Source: Knoellia aerolata DSM 18566 (lineage in GTDB: Bacteria > Actinomycetota > Actinomycetes > Actinomycetales > Dermatophilaceae). Taken from it: DNA of 64,000 bases. Every line of letters begins with the position of its first letter. The stretch's first letter is position 1. The DNA lies in the NCBI RefSeq assembly GCF_000768695.1, contig NZ_AVPL01000008.1:29634-93633 (forward strand), given 5' to 3'. A model generated the notes under the pieces. It made no database searches. It had not been told where the DNA came from and worked only from the letters and a program-made list of their open reading frames with translations. The position numbers and the translations under genes were made by a program. Of this stretch, positions 29,116 to 38,373 are shown piece by piece.

Positions 29116-29883
29116 ATGACTGCCACGCACACCCGTCGGCTCGAGGGCCGCACCGCCATCGTCACCGGGTCCAGCCGGGGCATCGGTCTGGGCATCGCCG
29201 AGCGACTCGTCGCGGAGGGCGCCCGGGTCTGCCTCACCGCCCGCAAGCAGGACGCGCTCGACGCCGCCGTCGAGTCCCTCGGAGGTCCGGAGGTCGCCAT
29301 GGCGGTCGCCGGTCGTGCCGACGACCTCGAGCACCAGGAGGCCGTCTTCGCCGCGGTGGGGGAGCGGTTCGGCGACGTGGAGCTGCTCGTCAACAACACC
29401 GGCATCAACCCGGCATACGGACGGCTTGTCGACCTCGACCTCGACGTCGCGCGCAAGATCGTCGAGGTCAACTGCATCGCCGCGCTGTCGTGGGTGCAGA
29501 AGGCTGTCGCCCACGGCCTCGAGTCCCGCGGCGGCGCGATCGTCAACGTCTCGTCGGTGGCCGGAGTGCGCCCCGCGCCCGGCATCGGGTTCTACGGTGC
29601 GAGCAAGGCAATGCTCACGCACCTCACCGAGGAGCTCGCCGTCGAGCTCGGGCCGACGGTGCGGGTCAACGCCGTCGCGCCCGCGGTCGTCAAGACCCGG
29701 TTCGCGGAGGCGCTCTACGAGGGGCGCGAGGAGCAGGTCGCGGCGGGCTACCCGCTGGGCCGGCTGGGTGTGCCCGAGGACATCGCCGGGGTCGTTGCGT
29801 TCCTGCTCTCGGACGACGCGGCGTGGGTCACCGGCCAGTGCCTCGTCGTCGACGGCGGGCTGCTGCTCAAGGGTGGCGTCTGA
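29116..29883 (+). CDS. SDR family oxidoreductase (FabG-like)
   Basis: A 255-residue classical short-chain dehydrogenase. It shows TGSSRGIG (18-25) for the cofactor, NNTGINPA near residue 95, the catalytic Ser of NVSSVAG, and YGASK with Tyr/Lys near 160. SDRs of this class often annotate as 3-oxoacyl-ACP reductases; the substrate is unknown. The ATG at 29116 has AGGGTGG about 6 nt upstream. The upstream region now consists of the IS right end, so its original promoter may be displaced. Confidence 0.87.
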   Translation: MTATHTRRLEGRTAIVTGSSRGIGLGIAERLVAEGARVCLTARKQDALDAAVESLGGPEVAMAVAGRADDLEHQEAVFAAVGERFGDVELLVNNTGINPAYGRLVDLDLDVARKIVEVNCIAALSWVQKAVAHGLESRGGAIVNVSSVAGVRPAPGIGFYGASKAMLTHLTEELAVELGPTVRVNAVAPAVVKTRFAEALYEGREEQVAAGYPLGRLGVPEDIAGVVAFLLSDDAAWVTGQCLVVDGGLLLKGGV

Positions 29884-29902
29884 GAGCTGCTCCACGACGA
29901 GA

Positions 29903-29932
29903 TCAGCCCCACCCGGGTCCGGGTGGGGCTGA
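29903..29932. terminator. Terminator after the SDR gene
   Basis: A 12-bp stem, TCAGCCCCACCC (29903-29914) with GGGTGGGGCTGA (29921-29932), closes on GGGTCC between two convergent genes. Confidence 0.8.
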
Positions 29933-29962
29933 CGTGCTGAGGGACGAGTCGGGCTCAGCCGG

Positions 29963-30466
29963 TCACGAGACGAAGCGCGGCGTGAACGGCGGGGTCCACA
30001 GCTGGCCCTCGTTGGCGCGCAGGGCGCCGATGATGTGCAGGACGAACGCGAAGGCCAGCGCGATGAAGTACGTCACGAAGCCCACGAGCACGAGCATCAG
30101 CGGGAACGAGATGAGCAGGAAGATGCCGGTGATGATCTGGATGTTGAGCGAGTTGGCGGCGTGCTGGCGCACGAAGTCGCCGCGCTCCTTGTACATCACG
30201 TAGATGACGAGCGAGCCGACGAAGCCCAGCAGGCCGGCGCTCAGCACCATGGCGATGAGCGGTACGAGGTGGGCGAACATGCCCCACTGCCGCTGCTGCG
30301 CCGGGTCGAGCACGGCCTGCTGGTAGGGCGCGGGGTATCCCTGCTGCTGCGGTGTCGGAGGAGCGTACGGCTGCTGCGCGACGTGCGGCTGCTGCGGCGG
30401 CTCGGGCTGCGGGGCCGCGGGCGGGGGGTTCTGGCCCTGCTGGTGCTCCGGGTACGGAGTGGTCAT
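29963..30466 (-). CDS. DUF4870 domain membrane protein
   Basis: A 167-residue protein. The first ~55 residues are Pro/Gln-rich and disordered (PPQQPHVAQQPYAPPTPQQQ), followed by a DUF4870 domain with three or four hydrophobic helices and the GFVGSLVIYVMYKERGDFVRQHAANSLNIQ pattern (quoted here only as MYKERGDFVRQHA and NSLNIQI). Its function is unknown; related proteins are small membrane proteins of Gram-positive bacteria. ATG at 30464-30466 has AAGGAGG 5-8 nt upstream. The 348-nt region before it holds the triple hairpin repeat. Confidence 0.85.
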   Translation of the reverse strand: MTTPYPEHQQGQNPPPAAPQPEPPQQPHVAQQPYAPPTPQQQGYPAPYQQAVLDPAQQRQWGMFAHLVPLIAMVLSAGLLGFVGSLVIYVMYKERGDFVRQHAANSLNIQIITGIFLLISFPLMLVLVGFVTYFIALAFAFVLHIIGALRANEGQLWTPPFTPRFVS

Positions 30467-30608
30467 GGGGTCCTCCTTCGGGGGACGGGGTGCTTGCCTC
30501 CAGTGAAACCCATGCGGCGCCCGTTTGATCCCCGCTTCGGGGTGAGTTCAGGGTGTGCTCAGGGCTGACCCTGCCGCCCCGGCCGGCGGGACGGCATACC
30601 CCCGCTGT

Positions 30609-30783
30609 CAGCGTCCGCAACCCTGGTCGGGAAGGCGACCATCTCTGCGGACGCAAGCTGGAGGTGCGCTGGCAGCGTCCGCAACCCTGGTCGGGAAGGC
30701 GACCATCTCTGCGGACGCACGCGGGAGGGGCGCCGACAGCGTCCGCAACCCTGGTCGGGAAGGCGACCATCTCTGCGGACGCA
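30609..30783. repeat. Triple 47-bp hairpin repeat
   Basis: Three identical 47-nt units (30609-30655, 30673-30719, 30737-30783) repeat with an exact 64-nt period; the two 17-nt spacers differ. Each unit is a nested hairpin: outer arms GCGTCCGCA/TGCGGACGC (9 bp), symmetrical 5-nt internal loops, inner arms GGTCG/CGACC and a 6-nt loop. The array fills most of the 348-nt gap between DUF4870 and DUF3097 genes, both on the minus strand; an octamer lies 10 nt before it. A role as terminator array, protein-binding array or REP-type repeat is open. Confidence 0.9.
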
Positions 30784-30814
30784 CGCGCTCGGGGCTCGGC
30801 AGCGGGAGGGCGGG

Positions 30815-31687
30815 TCAGGGGGCGGTGACGAAGTCGATGAGCTCCTCGACGCGGCCGAGCAGCGACGGCTCGAGGTCGGCGTACGTCCGCACGGTGCCGA
30901 GGATCTGCTTCCACGCGCGAGCGATGTCGGCCTGCTCGTCGTGCGCCCACCCGAGGTGAGCGCAGATGCCGTGCTTCCACGACGTGCCCCGCGGGATGAC
31001 CGGCCAGCGCTCCATGCCGAGACGCTCCGGACGGACCGACTGCCACACGTCGACGTAGGGGTGCCCGACGATGAGCACGTGCGGGGCGAAGGGGTGCAGC
31101 CGCGAGGCGGCGTCGACGACCCGCGTCTCCTTGGTGCCGGCCACGAGGTGGTCGACGAGGACGCCCATCCGTCGGCCCGGACCGGGGGCGAAGTCGCGGA
31201 TCGCGGCCTCGAGGTCGTCGACGCCGTCGAGCATCTCGACGACCACGCCCTCGATGCGCAGGTCGTGGCCCCAGACCTTCTCGACGAGCTCGGCGTCGTG
31301 GCGTCCCTCGACGAAGATGCGTGACGCGCTGGCAACACGTGCGGGGGCGTCGGCCACGGCCCGCGAGCCACTCGCGGTCCGGGACGCGGCGGCGCGGGCG
31401 GCCGACAGCCGGGCGTCGGCGGCGGCCTGCGGCCTGGTGAGCGTGACGGGCCGGCCGTCGACGTGGAACCCCGGCCCGAGCGGGAACGCCCTGGTCCGGC
31501 CGCGACGGTCCTCGAGGTGGACGACGAGGATGCCGCCGGCCTTCTCGACCCGGACGACGGCGCCGACCCACCCGGTCTCGACGTCCTCGACGACGACCCC
31601 GCGTTCCGCGGCGAGAGGCGTCGACCGGCCCTTGGGCGGTGCCTTCCAGTCGCCGGAGAGCACGTCGCGGCCGTAGCGATCAGTCAC
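30815..31687 (-). CDS. DUF3097 family protein
   Basis: A 290-residue protein matching the actinobacterial DUF3097 family, normally found beside hrcA. Visible segments are an N-terminal beta-rich part ([26 protein letters not shown]), an Ala-rich linker, a central [22 protein letters not shown] block that resembles a Toprim-type fold with an acidic pair, and a C terminus with [12 protein letters not shown] and [11 protein letters not shown]. The function is unknown; the Toprim-like resemblance is my inference. GTG at 31685-31687 is the start; a much longer open frame upstream is antisense to hrcA and dnaJ. Confidence 0.8.
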   Translation of the reverse strand: MTDRYGRDVLSGDWKAPPKGRSTPLAAERGVVVEDVETGWVGAVVRVEKAGGILVVHLEDRRGRTRAFPLGPGFHVDGRPVTLTRPQAAADARLSAARAAASRTASGSRAVADAPARVASASRIFVEGRHDAELVEKVWGHDLRIEGVVVEMLDGVDDLEAAIRDFAPGPGRRMGVLVDHLVAGTKETRVVDAASRLHPFAPHVLIVGHPYVDVWQSVRPERLGMERWPVIPRGTSWKHGICAHLGWAHDEQADIARAWKQILGTVRTYADLEPSLLGRVEELIDFVTAP

Positions 31688-31704
31688 CTGCGCGAGGGTA
31701 GACG

Positions 31705-31736
31705 TAGAATTGGCACTCACCAAGCAGGAGTGCCAA
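31705..31736 (+). promoter_or_regulatory. hrcA promoter with CIRCE-type operator
   Basis: The inverted repeat TTGGCACTC-N9-GAGTGCCAA (31710-31736) matches CIRCE (TTAGCACTC-N9-GAGTGCTAA) with one compensated change in each arm. A -10 box TAGAAT (31705-31710) touches its left edge, so HrcA bound here would block transcription of its own gene and dnaJ. Confidence 0.9.
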
Positions 31737-31756
31737 CGATCGAGGAGGTGTCGCGC

Positions 31757-32788
31757 ATGAGTGAGGACCGACGGCTCGCCGTGCTGCGGGCGATCGTCCA
31801 GGACTACGTCGAGACCTCGGAGCCGGTGGGCTCCAAGGCGCTGCTCGAGCGCCACCATCTCGGCGTCTCGGCCGCCACGGTCCGCAACGACATGGCCGTC
31901 CTCGAGGAGGAGGGCCTCATCGCCGCGCCCCACACGAGTGCCGGGCGGATCCCCACGGACGCCGGCTACCGGGTGTTCGTCGACCGCCTGAGCACGCTCA
32001 AGCCGCTCAGCGGGGCCGAGCGCCGGGCGATCAGCACCCTGCTCGACGGGGCCATCGACCTCGACGACGTCGTCGACCGGACGGTGCGCCTCCTTGCCTC
32101 GCTCACGCGGCAGGTGGCGGTGGTCCAGTACCCGTCCCTCACCCGCTCCTCCGTCCGGCACATCGAGCTGGTGCCGCTCGGCGCGTCCCGCCTGCTCGTC
32201 GTGCTCATCACGACCTCGGGCCGGGTCGAGCAGCGGGTGCTCGAGACCGGTCTCGACCTCGTCGATCCGACCGCCGAGCGGATGCTCGCCACGCTCCGCT
32301 CCGACGTCAACAGCGCCACCGTCGGCCGGACGCTCGCGGACGCCGCGGGTGGGCTCGGCGAGCTCCCGACGCAGGTGGACCCGGCGGCCCGCGGCCTCCT
32401 CGCCGCCATCGCCGCGGAGCTCACCGAGGTGCTCGTCGAGCAGCGCGAGGAGCGGGTCGTCATGGCCGGCACCTCCAACCTCGTGCGGGCGGGCGAGGAC
32501 TTCCCGTCCTCGATCGGCCCGGTCCTCGAGGCGCTCGAGGAGCACGTCGTGCTCCTCAAGCTGCTCGGCGGCGTGAGTGAGCAGGGGTCGACGGTCGCGG
32601 TGCGGATCGGGGCCGAGAACCCGTATGCCGGCCTGCGCAGCACCTCGCTCGTCACCTCCGGCTACGGCCTCGGGTCCGACCTCGTCGCCGGCCTCGGGGT
32701 GGTGGGCCCGACCCGCATGGACTACCCCACGACGATGGCCGCCGTGCGCGCCGTCGCCACCTATGTCAGCCGGATCCTCGCCGACTGA
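31757..32788 (+). CDS. hrcA: Heat-inducible transcription repressor HrcA
   Basis: A 343-residue repressor of CIRCE-controlled chaperone genes. The winged-helix DNA-binding domain covers residues 1-80 ([25 protein letters not shown]), followed by the HrcA GAF-like domain with the [18 protein letters not shown] motif at the junction. ATG at 31757 has GAGGAGG about 8 nt upstream. It is autoregulated through the CIRCE-type operator. dnaJ follows 69 nt downstream in the same direction. Confidence 0.95.
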   Translation: MSEDRRLAVLRAIVQDYVETSEPVGSKALLERHHLGVSAATVRNDMAVLEEEGLIAAPHTSAGRIPTDAGYRVFVDRLSTLKPLSGAERRAISTLLDGAIDLDDVVDRTVRLLASLTRQVAVVQYPSLTRSSVRHIELVPLGASRLLVVLITTSGRVEQRVLETGLDLVDPTAERMLATLRSDVNSATVGRTLADAAGGLGELPTQVDPAARGLLAAIAAELTEVLVEQREERVVMAGTSNLVRAGEDFPSSIGPVLEALEEHVVLLKLLGGVSEQGSTVAVRIGAENPYAGLRSTSLVTSGYGLGSDLVAGLGVVGPTRMDYPTTMAAVRAVATYVSRILAD

Positions 32789-32857
32789 CCCTGCTCTCCG
32801 CACCGAACCGCCGAACCACCTGACCGCAACAGCCACCAGCGAAGGACGTCCACCGAA

Positions 32858-33991
32858 GTGAACGACTACTACGCCGACCTCGGCGTGGCCCGTGACGCGA
32901 CCGCCGACGAGATCAAGAAGGCCTACCGCAAGGCCGCCCGACGGCTCCACCCCGACGTCAACAGCGGGCCCGAGGCCGAGGAACAGTTCAAGAAGGTCTC
33001 CCAGGCCTACGACGTGCTCTCCGACGAGGAGAAGCGGCGCAGCTTCGACATGGGGGCCGACCCGTATGCCGGCGCAGCGGGCGCCGGCTTCGGCCAGGGC
33101 TTCTCGTTCAGCGACGTCATGGACGCCTTCTTCGGCCAGGGCGCTGCGCAGTCGCAGGGCCGCGGTCCGCGCTCGCGGCAGTCCCGGGGCCAGGACGCCC
33201 TCGTCCGGCTCGACATCGACCTCGCCGACGCCGTCTTCGGCGGTGAGCAGGAGCTCACCATCGACACCGCGGTGGGCTGCGGCACCTGCCACGGCGCCGG
33301 CACCCAGCCGGGCACCGGGACGCGCACCTGCGACGTGTGCCGCGGGCAGGGCCAGGTCCAGCAGGTCCAGCGCAGCTTCCTCGGCCAGGTCATGACCACC
33401 CGCCCCTGCGTCAACTGCCAGGCGACCGGCCAGGTCATCGAGGCCCCCTGCTACGAGTGCTCGGGCGACGGACGGGTCCGCACCCGCCGCACCATGACGA
33501 TCCGCGTCCCCGCCGGCGTCGACACCGGCACACGCATCCAGCTCGCCGGCGAGGGCGAGGTCGGCCCCGGGGCCGGCCCGGCGGGTGACCTGTACGTCGA
33601 GGTCGTCGTGCGGCGCGACCCGCGCTTCCAGCGGCAGGGCGACGACCTCCACGCCACGCTCGAGCTGCCGATGACCGCCGCGGCGCTGGGTGCGACGGTG
33701 CCGTTCGAGACCTTCGACGGCGTCAGCGACCTCGAGGTCCGGCGCGGCATCCAGTCCGGCGAGCAGCTCCTGCTCCGGGGCCTGGGCGTGACGCACCTGC
33801 GGGGTTCGGGACGCGGCGACATCGTCATCCACGCCATGGTGGCGACGCCGACGAAGCTCAGCCACGAGCAGGAGGAGCTCCTGCGCACCCTGGCCACGAT
33901 GCGTGACGAGGAGAAGCCCACCGGCCGCCTCGCGAACCCCACCGAGGGCTCCCTGTTCGGCAAGCTCCGCGACGCCTTCAAGGCCCGCTGA
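32858..33991 (+). CDS. dnaJ: Chaperone protein DnaJ (type I)
   Basis: A 377-residue J protein that stimulates DnaK and binds unfolded substrates. The J domain covers residues 1-66 with HPD at 31-33; a short Gly/Phe-rich stretch follows. The zinc region has four CXXC pairs: Cys141/144, 158/161, 184/187 and 198/201, the third in a divergent CVNCQATG form. GTG at 32858 has GAAGGA about 15 nt upstream and CCGAA nearby. This is the DnaJ copy coupled to hrcA, usually distinct from the one beside dnaK. Confidence 0.95.
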   Translation: MNDYYADLGVARDATADEIKKAYRKAARRLHPDVNSGPEAEEQFKKVSQAYDVLSDEEKRRSFDMGADPYAGAAGAGFGQGFSFSDVMDAFFGQGAAQSQGRGPRSRQSRGQDALVRLDIDLADAVFGGEQELTIDTAVGCGTCHGAGTQPGTGTRTCDVCRGQGQVQQVQRSFLGQVMTTRPCVNCQATGQVIEAPCYECSGDGRVRTRRTMTIRVPAGVDTGTRIQLAGEGEVGPGAGPAGDLYVEVVVRRDPRFQRQGDDLHATLELPMTAAALGATVPFETFDGVSDLEVRRGIQSGEQLLLRGLGVTHLRGSGRGDIVIHAMVATPTKLSHEQEELLRTLATMRDEEKPTGRLANPTEGSLFGKLRDAFKAR

Positions 33992-33993
33992 CC

Positions 33994-34737
33994 TTGAGCC
34001 TCGCGCTCTACCTCGTCGCACCCGGGTCGCTCGCCGCGACCGCACCGGGTGACGTCGTCGTCCTCGACGGCGCCGAGGGGCGCCACGCGGCCACGGTCAG
34101 GCGCACCCGGACCGGTGAGCGCCTCCGGGTCGCCGACGGCGCCGGCCGGGTCGTCACCGGCGTCGTCGAGGCGGTCGAGCGGGACCGTCTCGACGTGCGG
34201 GCCGACGTCGTCGAGGACCTGCCCGAACCGCGCACCAGGCTCGTCCTCGTCCAGGCCCTCGCCAAGGGCGACCGGGACGACCAGGCCGTCGAGGCCGCCA
34301 CCGAGCTCGGGGTCGACGAGGTCGTGCCGTGGCAGGCCTCGCGCAGCATCGTCCAGTGGCGGGGCGAGCGCGGCGCCCGGGCGCGGGCGAAGTGGGACGC
34401 CGTCCTCGTCGCGGCGACGAAGCAGTCACGCCGCCCCCGGCGGCCGGTCCTCGGTGAGACCGCGAGCACCGCCGAGCTGGCCGCGCGCATCGCGGCGGGC
34501 GCGGCGGCATACGTCCTGCACGAGGACGCCGACGTCCCGCTCGCCGGCCAGGTCCTCCCGGAGGAGGGCGAGGTCCTCGTCGTCGTCGGCCCGGAGGGCG
34601 GCATCGCCCCGGACGAGCTCGACACCTTCCGCGCGGCCGGCGCCGTGGTCGTCCGCCTCGGCGACACGGTGCTCCGGTCCTCCAGTGCCGGACCTGCCGC
34701 GCTCGCGGTGCTCAGCGCCGCCGGCCGCTGGCGCTAG
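33994..34737 (+). CDS. rsmE: 16S rRNA m3U1498 methyltransferase RsmE
   Basis: A 247-residue SPOUT-class methyltransferase with an N-terminal PUA-like domain (HAATVRRTRTGERLRVADGAGR) and a trefoil-knot domain bearing VVVGPEGGIAPDEL and RLGDTVLRSSSAGPAALA. It methylates N3 of U1498 in 16S rRNA. The start is TTG at 33994, 2 nt after the dnaJ stop; the protein begins at the conserved LALYLVAPG. The convergent Gmad2 gene overlaps its 3' end by 4 nt. Confidence 0.92.
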   Translation: MSLALYLVAPGSLAATAPGDVVVLDGAEGRHAATVRRTRTGERLRVADGAGRVVTGVVEAVERDRLDVRADVVEDLPEPRTRLVLVQALAKGDRDDQAVEAATELGVDEVVPWQASRSIVQWRGERGARARAKWDAVLVAATKQSRRPRRPVLGETASTAELAARIAAGAAAYVLHEDADVPLAGQVLPEEGEVLVVVGPEGGIAPDELDTFRAAGAVVVRLGDTVLRSSSAGPAALAVLSAAGRWR

Positions 34738-35783
34738 GAACCCACGGTGAAGGTGACCAGCCGCTCGGCGACGACGGTCTGACCGTCCTCGGCCGAGGTG
34801 GTGAAGGCCCGGAAGGTCCAGGTGCCCTCCTCCAGACGACCGAGGTCGACGGTGAACGTCCCGCGCCGTGGCGCGCCGGCGTCGGCCGTGGTGAACCCGT
34901 CGCGCAGCACCGTCGTCCCGCGCAGCAGCTCCCACTCGACGGTGGCCTCGAACGCCACCGCCTGCCCCGTCACAATCACCGGGTCGCCGCCGCGCAGCCC
35001 GGCTCCGGGACCGGGGTTGTCGATCCAGAGGTCGGCCACCGACTCCGGCGGGGTCGCGGCGCGCGTGAAGGAGGTGTCGGTCGACACGTGGCCCAGGAGC
35101 GGGCCCGCGTCGTCGCTCGTGATCCGGACCGGTGTGTCGCCCCGCCCGACCGCCGCCTGGGCCGTCCACGCCAGGGCTGCCACCTCGAGCTCCGCGGCCT
35201 CGACGGTGCGAGCGTCCTGGCCGCTGTCCGAGAGCCGGATGCTGATGCGGCCCGCGGTCACCCGGACGTCCTCGACGACGGTTCCGCGCCACAGCGCCGA
35301 ACGGCGCATCGACTCGCCGACGGCGGCTCGGACCTGCGCCGACGCCGGCTCGGTCGCTTCGAGGTCGGCCCCCCAGAAGGCGCGCACCAGCGCGGGCCGG
35401 TCGCCCTCCCCGCCGTTCGTGCCGACCCAGTAGACCGCGAGCGCCAGGGTGAGCGCCGGTCGCGGACCTGGCTGGGGCGGCGACGCCGAGTCCGACGGTT
35501 GCGGGGCGGGACTCGCCGTGGCCGACGGGGGACCGGCGGGCAGGGTCGCGTCGCCGGTGCCGGGGCGGGACGCCCAGACGACCCCGGCGAGGACGGCCGC
35601 GGACGCGGCGACCGCGACCAGGGCGAGGCCGCGGTGGCCCCCCTCGACCCGCTCCGGCTGGGACGCCTCGCGCAGGATCGCGTCCAGGCGGGAGGACGGC
35701 TGGACATGCCGGGCCCGGGTGGCCAGGGCCTCGCGGAGGGCGCGTTCGGTCTCCGCGAAGTCGAGCTCGTCGAGCGTGGTCAT
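34734..35783 (-). CDS. Gmad2/GerMN-domain membrane protein, likely anti-sigma partner
   Basis: A 349-residue single-pass protein. A ~50-residue cytoplasmic head (LDFAETERALREALATRARH) precedes one membrane segment at about 50-68. After a Pro/Ser-rich linker, a GerMN-like domain (ALTLALAVYWVG through VRITSDDAG) and a C-terminal Gmad2 immunoglobulin-like domain (WIDNPGPGAGLRGGDPVIVTGQAVAFEATVEWEL, quoted here as GDPVIVTGQAVAFEATVEWE) follow. It begins within the sigma-factor stop codon (ATGA), which points to a role as its membrane-bound regulator. The head lacks the ZAS motif, so the mechanism is unclear. Confidence 0.7.
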   Translation of the reverse strand: MTTLDELDFAETERALREALATRARHVQPSSRLDAILREASQPERVEGGHRGLALVAVAASAAVLAGVVWASRPGTGDATLPAGPPSATASPAPQPSDSASPPQPGPRPALTLALAVYWVGTNGGEGDRPALVRAFWGADLEATEPASAQVRAAVGESMRRSALWRGTVVEDVRVTAGRISIRLSDSGQDARTVEAAELEVAALAWTAQAAVGRGDTPVRITSDDAGPLLGHVSTDTSFTRAATPPESVADLWIDNPGPGAGLRGGDPVIVTGQAVAFEATVEWELLRGTTVLRDGFTTADAGAPRRGTFTVDLGRLEEGTWTFRAFTTSAEDGQTVVAERLVTFTVGS

Positions 35784-36319
35784 GACACGTCCTCCATCTG
35801 GGTGCGTAGGGCGGCGAGGCCGCGGTGCGCGTGGGCCTTGACCGAGCCGGGCGCGATGCCGAGGGCGTCGGCGATCTGCGACTCGCTGAGGTCGAGGTAG
35901 TAGCGGAGCACGAGCACCTCTCGTTGACGGGCGGGAAGCCGCTGGAGCCGGGCGAAGAGGTCCGCGGAGCCGACGGAGGCCAGGGCGGCGTCCTCAGCGC
36001 TCGCGACCTGCAGGTGGCCCCCGCGGGTCGTGGAGTCGAGGTAGCGCTGCTCGACCTTGTGGTGCCGAAGCGCCGAACGCGCACCGTTGACGACGCTCTG
36101 CCGGAGGTATGCCGTCTCGCGCCCCTCCCGCACGTCCTGCCACTTGCGGTGCAGGGCGACGAAGGCGTCCTGGACGATCTCCTCGGCGAGGAGGTCGTCG
36201 TGGACGAACAACCAGGCGAGCCGGACCATGGGGAACCACTGGACGGCATACAGGCTCGACACGCCGTCGTCCGCGGCCGCGTGCGCCGATGCGTCACGTC
36301 GAGAGCCCACGAGTGCCAT
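35780..36319 (-). CDS. SigE-family RNA polymerase sigma factor (ECF type)
   Basis: A 179-residue ECF sigma factor. Region 2 covers about residues 20-85 (WLFVHDDLLAEEIVQDAFVALHRKWQ), region 4 about 115-175 with LPARQREVLVLRYYLDLSESQIADALGIAPGSVKAH (quoted as QREVLVLRYYLDLSESQIA and GIAPGSVKAH). The ATG at 36317-36319 is preferred; a GTG 6 nt earlier is possible. The downstream gene overlaps by 4 nt and is probably its membrane-bound regulator. It diverges from the HIT gene. Two octamers lie inside it. Confidence 0.85.
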   Translation of the reverse strand: MALVGSRRDASAHAAADDGVSSLYAVQWFPMVRLAWLFVHDDLLAEEIVQDAFVALHRKWQDVREGRETAYLRQSVVNGARSALRHHKVEQRYLDSTTRGGHLQVASAEDAALASVGSADLFARLQRLPARQREVLVLRYYLDLSESQIADALGIAPGSVKAHAHRGLAALRTQMEDVS

Positions 36320-36369
36320 TGTCACGTCCGGAGGACGCGCAGCAGGGCGGTTCGGTTTACTGTCGGGGC

Positions 36370-36717
36370 ATGTCCGCCACCGACTGTCTCTTCTGCTCGT
36401 TCGTCTCCGGCGAGATCGAGCCGGAGATCGCGGGCGAGACCCGGCACAGCCTCGCCTTCCGCGACACCGACCCGCAGGCCCCGACCCACGTGCTCGTCGT
36501 CCCCCGGCGCCACGTGGCCAACGCCGCCGACCTCGCCGCCGCGTCCGTCGACGAGCTCGCCGACCTCGTCCTCCTCGCCCGCACCATCGCGGAGCGCGAG
36601 GAGCTCGGTGGCGACTACCGCCTCGTGTTCAACACCGGCGCCGGTGCCGGGCAGAGCGTCTTCCACGCCCATCTCCACCTGCTGGGTGGGCGACCGATGC
36701 AATGGCCACCCGGCTGA
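36370..36717 (+). CDS. HIT family nucleotide-binding protein
   Basis: A 115-residue protein of the HINT branch. The zinc pair CLFC is at residues 6-9, and the catalytic triad HAHLHLL is near the C terminus. Members hydrolyse AMP-linked substrates such as AMP-lysine. The ATG at 36370 has GGGG directly upstream but no good ribosome-binding site. It lies in the conserved rsmE-HIT-phoH-ybeY order. Confidence 0.92.
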   Translation: MSATDCLFCSFVSGEIEPEIAGETRHSLAFRDTDPQAPTHVLVVPRRHVANAADLAAASVDELADLVLLARTIAEREELGGDYRLVFNTGAGAGQSVFHAHLHLLGGRPMQWPPG

Positions 36718-36726
36718 GACGAACCG

Positions 36727-36732
36727 TAGACT
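36727..36732 (+). promoter_or_regulatory. phoH -10 box
   Basis: TAGACT lies 10 nt before the phoH ATG at 36743, in the 25-nt gap after the HIT gene. No good -35 is seen at the expected distance. A very short leader is likely. Confidence 0.5.
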
Positions 36733-36742
36733 GGTCGGCGAC

Positions 36743-37854
<1,112 letters not shown>

Positions 37855-37858
<4 letters not shown>

Positions 37859-38322
37859 GCATCGACGTCCTCAACGAGACCGAGTTCGAGCTCGACGAGC
37901 TGGAGCTCGTGGCCTGCGCCCGGTACGTCATGTCCGAGATGAAGGTCCACCCCCAGGCCGACCTGTGCCTGCGCCTCGTCGACGAGGACGCCATGGAGAC
38001 CCTCCACGTCCAGTGGATGGACCTGCCCGGACCCACCGACGTCATGAGCTTCCCCATGGACGAGCTGCGGCCCGGACGCGACGACGACCCGCCCGAAGAG
38101 GGTGTGCTCGGCGACATCGTGCTCTGCCCCGGGGTCGCCGCGAAGCAGGCCGCCGAGGCCGGCCACGCCACCGAGGAGGAGCTGCTCCTGCTCACGACGC
38201 ACGGACTGCTCCATCTCCTCGGCTACGACCACGCGGAGCCCGACGAGGAGAAGGAGATGTTCGAGCTGCAGCGGCAGCTTCTCCTCACCTTCCTCGCGAC
38301 GAGGGGCCGAGCCGGTGCCTGA
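37855..38322 (+). CDS. ybeY: rRNA maturation endoribonuclease YbeY
   Basis: A 155-residue metallo-RNase with the zinc motif [11 protein letters not shown] (His116, His120, His126). It acts in 16S 3'-end maturation and ribosome quality control. The GTG start lies within the phoH stop (GTGA overlap). Conserved MSFPMDE marks the substrate-side loop. Confidence 0.95.
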
Positions 38323-38373
38323 TCCAGCCGGTCCCGGCGCCCCCACGGTGTCGGGAACCCGGACGGTGTCGCC

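Noticed and set aside
30609..30783. CRISPR-like repeat-spacer array
   Set aside because: Three identical repeats with unique spacers look superficially similar, but the spacers are only 17 nt, the repeat is 47 nt with a full nested hairpin, and there are no cas genes nearby.
30815..31687. Toprim catalytic assignment for DUF3097
   Set aside because: An acidic pair and fold pattern suggest Toprim, but key residues could not be placed with confidence, so I left the function open.
30815..34045. A 1076-residue open frame on the minus strand
   Set aside because: Only its last 290 residues correspond to a protein family (DUF3097). The rest runs antisense through hrcA and dnaJ and comes from codon-position bias in GC-rich DNA.
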